Part shown: one piece after another, positions 10,584 through 17,862 of the stretch | Position numbering within the stretch: the first letter of the stretch is position 1 | Layout: each line of letters opens with the position of its first letter | Source: Pelagophyceae sp. CCMP2097 | Taxonomy: Eukaryota; Sar; Pelagophyceae | Length of the DNA: 24,692 nucleotides | Direction: 5' to 3' | Assembly (NCBI GenBank): GCA_026770575.1 | Contig: MU657177.1 | Coordinates: 421,116-445,807 of the forward strand | Position numbers and translations under genes: made by a program | The notes under the pieces: generated by a model | Database searches by the model: none | What the model saw: only the letters and a program-made list of their open reading frames with translations | Told to the model about the DNA's origin: nothing

Positions 10584-12389
10584 TTAGTTTCCGGAGCCGG
10601 CCGTCTCGGAAGTTTGCGGTCGCCGTATCGCCTCTACGAATTGGAAGCGGACGCCAAGGGGCAGATGGTCCGACGGGTGAACATCGTCGGGAATATTCCT
10701 TTCCGGCGCCACCGTCTCCGTCCGGCCGCGCGCCGCGAGGCGCGACGGCGTGTACAGCGCGTAGTCGATCCAGGAGAGGCGGTCCGCGTTGCGGCTCGTG
10801 CACCGACGCCTAGGCGCGAAAATCCCCCGAAACTTCCCTGGAACCGCCCGAGGCATGCCCGCAACGCGCGGACGTCAGGACGGACGCTTTCCACCCGATT
10901 GCCTCTCAGGGCCGCACAAGAGGAGCGCGGCATCGGCGCCCCAGGCGTGATCGTCCTCAAAGGCGTCGCGGAGCGCGATGGCCGCGCCGGATGCGTCGTC
11001 GGACCACTTCAGCTGGCCGCTCGCGAGCGTCGTCGCCATCCCCGCTTCTTCAACGCCGGCGACGGCGCCGGTGAAGACGGCCGTCTCCGAGGGCAGCGTG
11101 TTAAAGTCGCCGAGGCACACCAAAGCGTCGCCCGTGGCGCGGTCGAGCGCGAGGCGCCGGATGGTGCGGAGCTCCCTCGCTCGGACGCCGCCCCCCGCGT
11201 CGCGCGACGTCGTCATCAAGTGCGCGGCCACCACGTTTACGACGTCGCCCGTCTCGCGGAGGCGGAGCCGCGCGAGGAGCGCGTTGCGCCGGTCCGCCGC
11301 CGGCATGGCACTCAAAACGCCATCCCTTTCCACGCACTCCTCCAGGTCCACGTTCCACGCGGCCCCGCGCAGCGAGTCGCCGCACGCGAGCCGCAATACG
11401 CCCAACCCGGCCGCCGCTGCAGCAGCGCCGTCCGCGGGGGCGAGTTCGAACTTGTTTCGTCGCCAGAACAACGCGAGGCCGCTCGGCGGCTCACGATCCA
11501 GCAGAGGGTCGGAAGCAAAAATGCCATCAAAGCCCGCGGCGCGCATCGCGGAGGCGAACCTACGAACAACGTCGATACGAGCCGAGCCGGCCAAGATGCG
11601 ATGCTCGGAGATGGTCTCGAGGCGGGCCTTTGCTCGGAGATGGTCCGTCGAGGGGCGCACGTACGTCTCGCGCTTCGCGCCGTCGTACGCGGCGACTGCG
11701 TCGTGGCAGTCGTACTCGAGGAGGACGGCCACGTCATAGGCGGCCGCCGCCTCTTTGAAGATTTTAGGGCCGCGCGTTTCCCACGCGTACACAAGCTCCT
11801 CTCGGGACACAATGTCCTCAAAGCACTCAAGCCCAAGCTCCGGCCCGAGTGACGCGCGCAGCACGCCGCGGAGCGTGCGGAACGCCTCGCCGCCCGATGC
11901 GAGGCGCAGCGCGTCCTCGCCGACGACACGGACCTGGGCCGCGAGCGTCGCCGCGCGGCACAATCGTCTCTTCTCAAAGGCCCGCGGCACGCACGCCGTC
12001 TCGGAGCGTCTCCGGTAAGTCGCCGTCGTCGAATACGCGGCGGCCCCAGAGGAGGCGCATGGCGGCGTAATCTCCGGAAGCCTACGGTTCTTCGTCCTCT
12101 GCGCTTCCGTCGAAATTCCGTCGACGCCGGGCGTCGTTTCGGGCCGCACCAGGTTCTTGTGCCAGTGCTGTTTGTACTCTTGCTCGACGCACTCCTTCTT
12201 CCATGTTGCCCAGTTCGTGCCGCGTTTGGCCTCGACGCGCAGGCGCATGGGCTCTGCGACTTGGAGGATCCAAGGAATTGTGTTCGACCCCAACGACCTC
12301 GCAAGGATGTTGTAAGTCAGCGCAGAAAACGAGTCGCAATCGTCCGCGGGCACGCCGCCCGTGCCAAAGAGGAGCAGGCCGCCGCGCAT
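10584..12389 (-). CDS. Endonuclease/exonuclease/phosphatase family protein (CCR4/Angel-like)
   Basis: Exons 12389-12150, 12081-11995, 11933-10918 and 10809-10584 join in frame to 522 residues. Introns are 68, 61 and 108 nt, with GTGCGG or GTGCGT donors. The catalytic order of the fold is complete: TYNILA (residues 25-30), metal-binding glutamate in LLEYD (E182), GLALFWR, VVAAHLMTT, LGDFNTLPSE, WIDYAL and the terminal PSDHLPL. Family members cleave phosphodiester or phosphate esters. The closest eukaryotic groups (CCR4, nocturnin, Angel) act on mRNA poly(A) or 2',3'-phosphates, but the substrate here cannot be read from sequence. The short second exon (29 codons) restores a continuous domain between HWHKNL and the third exon. 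The gene is convergent with the zinc-ribbon gene, 291 bp apart. Confidence 0.88.
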
Positions 12390-12494
12390 CTCACGTCCGT
12401 CTCGACTCCGAGTCCAAGGCACAACGACGCCTATGGATGGCTTTTCCGGGAAATATCGGTCGATACTATCGACAGGAATCCCGGCAAATATCGA

Positions 12495-12682
12495 CTGGGA
12501 ATCGACGATTATCGACTTTTTTAGAGGCATAACCTGGGCCTCAGGCGGCGCTAGAGCGGTCGCGTGGCCGCGGGACGTCCTCGGCACACACACACGCACA
12601 CTGGGAATCGACGACGATTGATTTTTTAGAGGCATAACCTGGGCCTCAGGCGGCGTTAAAGCGGTCGCGTGGCCGCGGGACG
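12495..12682. repeat. Direct repeat, two ~82-bp units 106 bp apart
   Basis: The units at 12495-12577 and 12601-12682 are nearly identical. Each starts CTGGGAATCGACGA, contains TTTTTTAGAGGCATAACC and ends GGCCGCGGGACG. They differ by a few substitutions and a small indel, and are separated by a CA-rich linker (about 12585-12600). The duplication lies just upstream of the EEP gene, so it could affect that promoter. Confidence 0.85.
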
Positions 12683-13064
12683 CCCCCGGAGGGTCTTAGT
12701 GTCGTCGATATCCTTTGCATTGGCGGCGACGAGATCCTACGCAGAGTGGCGTCAGGCACGCTTTCCGTTGCCGCTCAGGGTCGGCCTCGCGTCCGAGGCG
12801 CCGTCGCGGCGAAGACGCTGGCCGCTCGCCCGTCCTGCGCCGATCCGCGACATAGCCTTGGTCCTTGGGCGCCCGGCCTTTTCTGCAGTGGTGGATCGCA
12901 CGGAGATCGTTTTACCGTGGTTCGAACTTCGAGAGCCGGCACGTGCCGGTGGTTTCAGCAGCGTTCTCGTACGTCAAGGCAACGTCAAGTTGGTGTTGAT
13001 GTTCTTCGAAACGACAGGGCGCCAGAGGACATAATATTTGCGGACAGCGGGACAGGCGGGTTGA

Positions 13065-13155
13065 CGATCCCGGCAAATATCGACGCCGAATCGCGACGAT
13101 CCCGCAAATATCGACGATTATCGTTTCGGCAAATATCCCGGCAAATATTGATCCC
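13065..13155. repeat. Cluster of GCAAATATCGA-type repeats
   Basis: The motif GCAAATAT followed by CGAC, CCC or TGAT recurs four times within 90 bp, several times preceded by CCCG. The same phrase, CCCGGCAAATATCGAC, also occurs at about 12480-12495, beside the 106-bp duplication. The two sites therefore belong to one local repeat family. Short inverted pieces (TCGACGATTATCGA, about 12502-12515) suggest hairpin potential. Confidence 0.7.
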
Positions 13156-13453
13156 GCCTATGCATAGCTGTCGTTGTGCCTTGTCCGAGTCGGATCTCCA
13201 CGCAATTCGCTCGCCGAAATTATTGGGAAATCAATGTACAAGTGTACTGGCATGTCGACCTCGGCTTGTCGGCGGAATACTGGGGACGCTCAAGTCGGCG
13301 CTCCCCCGCCGCTGGGGCGGTGCTGCCGGCCGGGCGGACGCCTCCGGGCGGACGCCGCAGGGACATGGCCGCTCGCCTATGGCACCTTGCGGCCGCGCCG
13401 CGTTCAGGCTTGCGGCCGCGCGCGGACGACTCGGACGGTTCAAAATGGCGCCG

Positions 13454-14919
13454 TTATACGCGTTCCGGCGCGGCCGGTGGCCTGCCCTTGAGGAACGGGG
13501 CCGCGAGGGCCAGCGCGACGATGGCCGCCGTCTCGGCGCGGAGGATGGTCGGGCCGAGCGAAACGCGAATGACGTTGCTGTTTCGAGGGTTTGTCAGTCG
13601 GGGACGAGGGTTCGAATACGCACGGGAGCGCGGCGGCGAGGTGGTCGAGGTCGCCGTCGGAGAAGCCGCCCTCTGGCCCGACGAGGACGGCGATGCCGCT
13701 TGTCTGCCGTTCGACGGTCAAAAGCGCGCTTCGACCGTCCAAAGCGCGCTACGACTCCGGGCGGCCTTTCGGGCGAGGGGACGCACGTGCGGGGCGCGCG
13801 CGAGGAGGGCGTCGAGGAGGTGCGGCGCGTCTTCGCACCGCTCCACGCACGCGTAGACAGGCCTGCAGCCGGCGTTAAGCATCCGGCCATCGCAGGGCCA
13901 AGCGGACGCCGGCTTTGGGTCGCAGTGAAGTCGAAATGTCGCGTATCCGGAGCGCCTACGAAGAAGGCGGTCGACGGTCATTGAGAAAAGGGCGGTCGAA
14001 CCTTGTGGAGCGACGGGACGTCGAGGCCTACGTCCGCGCATCACAAGAGCCGGAGGCCCAGAAAGGATGCTGACGTTCACACTGCTCGGCGGCCTCGATC
14101 GCCGACCTGTGCGTCCGCAGCGTCTCGCGCCGGCGGCGGGCTCGCCCCGTCGCACAGGGGCGGCAGTCGACTGCGGGCAGCGGACGGCGGACGCACGCGT
14201 GCTTCTCGGCGGCACCGAGCGCGAGCATAGACGCCTTTTCCGTGCGGTCCGTCCGCATTGGCCGCAGCGCCTGCGCGGCCGCGTACGTGCCAGAGTGGTG
14301 GCGAGTAGTTACCACCTCGCCAAGCTCGACCTCACCGTCACGCCGAGCTCAACCTACAATACGCATCGGTGCCCAGGGTCGGACGGCGTCCGGAGACGCG
14401 CCGCTTTCTCGATGAGCAGGGCGCCTAGTGGGACGTCGCTCACGGCGCGGCGGGCTTCAGGAAGTTTTGTGCGGACTCATGCGGACCCGCGCACCTCGTT
14501 TCCTCCGCAGCGGCGCAAAGTACAGCTCGAACGGCGTTGCCTCGGCGTGCGGCGCGCCTATTTCGCGGTGACTCGGCGCACGAGGGCGCGGGCAGCGCAC
14601 GCAGCTCCTCGAGCGGCGCGAGGTAGCCTACGACCGGTCGCCTCGCGATGGCGCCGTCTCCCAAGCCTCCCCGCTGACCTCCGGCCTTGTCTGAGACGTC
14701 GAGGGCGGCTGCGTGCTCGCCGAGCTGTGCGCCGAAGCAGCGGACGACGTCTCCCTGGCCGAGGCGCATGCTCTTCGTCAAATAACGCAGCTGCTGCGAA
14801 TCCAGCGCGAACCGCGGCGCCATCGCCAAATCGTCGCCGAGCCACACGCGCGGGGCCCGCTTCGTGTTCAGCGCCGCCGCGCACGCGACGAGCGCGACGA
14901 GCCACGCGCCAGACGGCAT
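13454..14919 (-). CDS. rsmE: RsmE-type 16S rRNA (uracil-N3) methyltransferase, organelle-targeted, 11 exons
   Basis: This SPOUT methyltransferase modifies U1498 (E. coli numbering) of small-subunit rRNA using SAM. My model: 14919-14679, 14627-14601, 14557-14495, 14424-14402, 14353-14336, 14270-14197, 14106-14075, 14027-14002, 13912-13787, 13748-13624, 13577-13454, giving 292 residues. It restores the family order: APRFALDSQQLRYLTKSMRL, FELYFAPLRRKR, LLIEKAVELGV, IEAAEQCERLDVP, the SAM-site VLVGPEGGFSDGDL and the trefoil-knot SLGPTILRAETAA. The EAAEQCER style and Cys/Glu-rich middle resemble alphaproteobacterial or mitochondrial versions. The N-terminus is hydrophobic (WLVALVACAAAL), as for plastid import. 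Intron 14354-14401 is GC-AG. Intron 14628-14678 is 51 nt without a stop and might be retained. The boundary at 13913-14001 is the weakest. Confidence 0.88.
14354..14401 (-). other. GC-AG intron in the RsmE gene
   Basis: The exon ending ...ATCGAGAAAGCG (IEKA) and the exon starting GTTGAGCTCGGC (VELG) must join to make the invariant E-K-x-x-E-L-G motif of the family. The only in-phase break is GCGCGT...TTGTAG, 48 nt long. The donor equals the common local donor GTGCGT with C for T at position +2. A sequencing error at that base would make it an ordinary GT donor. Confidence 0.7.
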
Positions 14920-15060
14920 TGGTCGCTAAAAATCGTTCGGCGATCTACTGATGGGAGGTTCAGACCCGGCGCGTGTTAGACGAGTCTCTTGACACGGCGG
15001 ACCTTGCATAGACGTTCAGAGGGCGCGTCTACTTTCGAGTCGGGCCACGCGCCTCCGCCG
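14920..15060. promoter_or_regulatory. Divergent promoter between RsmE and cytochrome c6A-like genes
   Basis: These 141 bp lie between outward-facing start codons at 14919 (minus) and 15061 (plus). Both products are predicted to enter an organelle, so a shared bidirectional promoter is reasonable. No recognised core element is visible. Confidence 0.45.
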
Positions 15061-15599
15061 ATGCCCATGCTTTTCGCGGTCGCGGTGCTCTGCTTGCACA
15101 CGTGGAGACCGGCGTCTTTCGCACGGCGTCGACGCATGCCACACACGTTGAATGCAGGTGCGCGGCGATGACGCGCGCGCCCGCCGAAATGCGCGCCCCT
15201 GCCGCGCGGCCTTCCGCCGCGGTGACGCGAGCGTCGTCGCGCCGCTGGGCGCTGGGTTGCGGTGCGGCCTTTGTCACGGCGCTCGCGCCGATCCAGGCCA
15301 CGGCAGCGTCCGTCGAGGCCGGCGAGAGGCTCTTTGGCGAGGGTTGCGCGGCGTGCCACGCCGGCGGCGGCAACATCGTGGCACGGGCGAAGACGCTGTC
15401 GAACGAAGCCCTCAAGACCTTTGGCTACCCGGACGCCGCCTCCATCTCCAAGATTGTCGCGAACGGAAAAGGGAACATGCCCGGCTACGCCGAGGCGTGC
15501 GCACCGAAGATCGCGTGCACGTTTGGCCGCCGGTTTTCCGGCGAGGAAATGGAAGACGTGTCCGCGTACGTCGTCGACCAAGCGGCCAAAGGCTGGTAG
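15061..15599 (+). CDS. Cytochrome c6A-like thylakoid-lumen protein
   Basis: Mature-domain hallmarks: heme site CAACH (15345-15359), axial Met in GNMPGY (codon 15477-15479), and the c6 ending EDVSAYVVDQAAKGW. Between Met and the last helix is a 12-residue-type insertion, CAPKIACTFG (Cys codons 15498 and 15516). It matches the C-x5-C-TFG disulfide loop that defines plant cytochrome c6A. The residue equivalent to the conserved Gln of electron-carrier c6 is Ile (SKIVANGKG), which in the c6 family goes with a lowered redox potential. The leader has two parts: a signal peptide (MPMLFAVAVLCLH) and, after a small intron, a basic Ala/Ser-rich stretch and an RRW...ATA lumen signal. Splice model: 15061-15101 joined to 15158-15599, with a 15113 donor as alternative, giving about 160 residues. 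A start at 15168 would lack the first signal. Confidence 0.8.
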
Positions 15600-15698
15600 G
15601 TCACTCATCTTAAGAAACTTCACGATATGCCGCGGACGCTCGCGACTGCGTGCTTCCAGCCGACTGTGACGTCCAAGAGCTGGAAGCCTAACCAATAA

Positions 15699-15733
15699 AC
15701 CCTAACCCTGACCCTAACCCTTAGTCTAACCCT
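15699..15733. repeat. Interstitial telomere-like repeat (CCCTAA)n, degenerate
   Basis: Several near-perfect CCCTAA units with single-base variants (CCCTGA, CTTAGT) run for about 35 bp. They lie between the convergent 3' ends of the c6A-like and RCC1 genes. Their right end contains the stop codon of the RCC1 gene (15728-15726). The same unit is the telomere repeat of many algae and animals. Confidence 0.85.
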
Positions 15734-17659
15734 CACCTCTTGGGGGCTCGAGGTGCGGCAAAGACCGGGGCGTGACCTTTTCAGCCTCGAGAAAAGGCTG
15801 GTACGCCCGCGTCTCGTCGAAGAGCGCGACGTGCTCGATTCCGCACCGTAGACGCCAGCCTTTTGACGACGGGGGCGGCTGGTTCGACATGTCGCACTCT
15901 CGCCACTCGGAGGCCATCCTCCGCGTCTTGTGTTCAAACCCCGACACAAACACGCGGTCCCCGTTCGTCGCGACGACGTGGAAGTTCGACGCCGCGATCT
16001 TGCGAACCTTGCCGTTCGGGCCGTACGCGCCCGGAGCCGGGTCGAGTAGGCGCGGCTTTAAAGCATCCTCGTGGACGTGTATCTAGCGTGCGTCGGTTCT
16101 AGCGTGAGCGTGGAGACTTCAGTCGACGGACGTCCGTCGCCACGGCGGACCCGCGTGACGGCGTGAGGTCCCATCTTCCAAGGGCCGCACACTCGCATGT
16201 GAAGGCCACGCACCTCCTTGGAAGGCCACGGATGGTATGTATTCTTCTGCGAACGCATCTTGCCCCAGACCCAGACGTCGCCGCAATCCGTCAGCGCCGC
16301 GCAGTGCGACAGGCCGCTGACGACTTGGACGACCGCGTCGGGCAGAGGGACGAGGCGGGGCACCTACGTCCCACGGTGTCATTTCCCGCTCTCCCACGCC
16401 GGCGCCGCACCGAGGCGGTTTCTCGGTCGCCGAAGCCGAGCTGTCCGTTGTTGTTCTTGCCCCAGGCCCAAAGAGTGCCTATTTCGACGGCTTATTCCAC
16501 CGGCTTTGGGACTCGTCCGAGTAGACGCCATGTCCAAAACTCTAGACGACGCACCGTCTCTGGCCAGCGCGACGCCGTGCTGGAACCCGAGCGCGATGGA
16601 CTCCACGCCACCTGCGATGCCGCGTCTCTTCCGGTCGGTGACGACGACGCCGGTCGGTGACGGACGCTTCCGGTCGGTGACGGACGCTTCCAGTCGAGTG
16701 ACCGAGGCGACGCACCGTGCCGTGCGTCAACGTGGAGCTTCTCCGGCAGCGGCACGGCCTCGGTAAACTTCTTGTTGCCGCACTGGCCTGCAAGCTCGGT
16801 GGACGCATCAATACGCGCGGCGGCGGACACCAGCGCAAAAGGACGACCCGTCGCCGCACCGTACGCGTTCGCGCCGAAGAGGAAGGCGTCGCCGGCGTCG
16901 GTCCACGCCGCCGTGAACCCGGCGCCACAGGCAACACCTGTCCGGGCACCGTCGCACCAACGGACGACCGTACGTCTCGTGAGGCCACATCTCGAGGCTC
17001 GAGGGCCGACGCACCGCACGGCGCGCCGTCGCTCGGGAGCACGACGGGCTTCGGCCGCAGCAGCACGCCTACGCGCTGCTGGACCGCTGTCCTTGGACGA
17101 CCGCCGATAGAAGGGCCCTCCGCTGGGCCACTCTCTCCGCCGGGCCATGCAAGCGCTCTGTCCGCTGGCCCACCAAAGGGCCTTCCCTGGGGCACGGACC
17201 CGAGTCGACTTCGCCGCCGGAGAGCAAGACGGACGTCGCGTTGATTAACCTAGAGGACTCTGCGGCCGTCGAAACGCCACCACGAACGGCACGAAAGGCC
17301 CCGCACCGCGCGAGGACGGGCAGGAAATAGTGCACCCGGTTCAGACGGATCGCCGTCGACGGCGCGTCCATCGGCCGGCCTAGGAGCGCGGTGCCTCGCG
17401 ACGCGGACGGCCCACAGCTCTGCGGCCTCCCGGCCGCCGCGCTTCCGGCGGGCTCGACGCCGCGCTTCCGGACCCCAGAGGAGGATGCCTCGGTCGAGGA
17501 CGGCGGCGCTGTGGGCCCAGCCGGCGGCGACCTGTGGTCCCCGCCGCACGCCCGTGTAGACGTGATTGCACCCTATACGTCGAGTCCTATTTCACCCTTT
17601 GCAGCTCTTCGATGCGGCGGCCCCTTGGGCGCCGCGGTCGCGCCGTCGTCGAGGAGCAT
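15726..17659 (-). CDS. RCC1-repeat (beta-propeller) protein, multi-exon; 5' part unresolved
   Basis: Resolved exons, which join in phase: one ending at 17015 (open back to about 17195), 16937-16860, 16787-16716, 16611-16555, 16478-16411, 16363-16214, 16082-15726. They carry successive RCC1 blades: VACGAGFTAAWTDAGDAFLFG, SIALGFQHGVALARDG, TLWAWGKNNNGQLGFGD, VVSGLSHCAALTDCGDVWVWG and IAASNFHVVATNGDRVFVSG. An upstream blade, QVAAGWAHSAAVLDRGILLWG, lies at about 17540-17470. An ATG at 17659-17657 is a possible start, but the exons between 17659 and 17195 are not settled. RCC1 propellers act in Ran nucleotide exchange, ubiquitin ligases or UV-B reception (UVR8). No partner domain identifies which applies. 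Intron 16788-16859 is 72 nt without a stop and could be read through. Confidence 0.82.
16631..16702. repeat. Intronic tandem repeat, ~20-bp unit
   Basis: CCGGTCGGTGAC recurs at 16631, 16650 and 16670, with a degenerate copy at 16690. The spacing is 19-20 bp and GGACGCTTC fills the later units. The array lies wholly inside the RCC1 intron 16612-16715. Confidence 0.85.
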
Positions 17660-17775
17660 CTCGAACGCGGCGCGGGGCGCCCAGTCGCCGTGGCCTGAGT
17701 CGGCGCGTGGAGTCGCAGCGTGGGATGTTTGATCATAGGATGCAGCCTATCCCACGGGGACAGTAGGACTTCAGA

Positions 17776-17862
17776 CGAGATCCCATACAGCAAGGGTCCC
17801 ATAGGCAGTATGGGATTCAACCTCTCCAATGTGGGGGGTCCCAGGTGACCCTATACCCTACT
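17776..17862. repeat. Dispersed repeat copy B (matches 2618-2710)
   Basis: The core 17808-17842 (GTATGGGATTCAACC then CTCCAATGTGGG) aligns with 2653-2693 with a few mismatches and a 6-base gap. Flanking GGTCCCATAGG and GATCCCATAC pieces keep the same palindromic theme. It lies upstream of the RCC1 gene. Confidence 0.55.

Larger units (their letters stand above)
12390..13453. other. Repeat-rich spacer without a confirmed gene
   Basis: The spacer contains the direct duplication at 12495-12682 and the ATATCGA-rich block near 13065-13155, both listed separately. Between them (about 12700-13035) the sequence is open and coding-like on both strands, but I recognise no family. A 14-bp perfect palindrome, CCGGCACGTGCCGG, lies at 12936-12949 and includes a CACGTG box. 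No RNA gene is evident. Confidence 0.45.

Noticed and set aside
10614..11852. 412-codon open frame on the plus strand
   Set aside because: It lies opposite the EEP gene exons, is Arg/Ala-rich with no family motif, and is open because of GC-rich codon mirroring.
12915..12935. tRNA T-loop-like GGTTCGAAC (also GGTTCGAAT near 13609)
   Set aside because: No pairing acceptor, anticodon or T stems surround either site. The second lies in an RsmE intron.
12746..13984. 412-codon open frame on the plus strand
   Set aside because: Its right half is antisense to RsmE exons with clear SAM-site motifs. The left half crosses the ATATCGAC repeats. No domain is recognisable.
17562..17605. 23-nt intron near the 5' end of the RCC1 gene
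   Set aside because: Phase fits, but the size is below the smallest convincing intron here (38 nt). The 5' exons are left unresolved instead.
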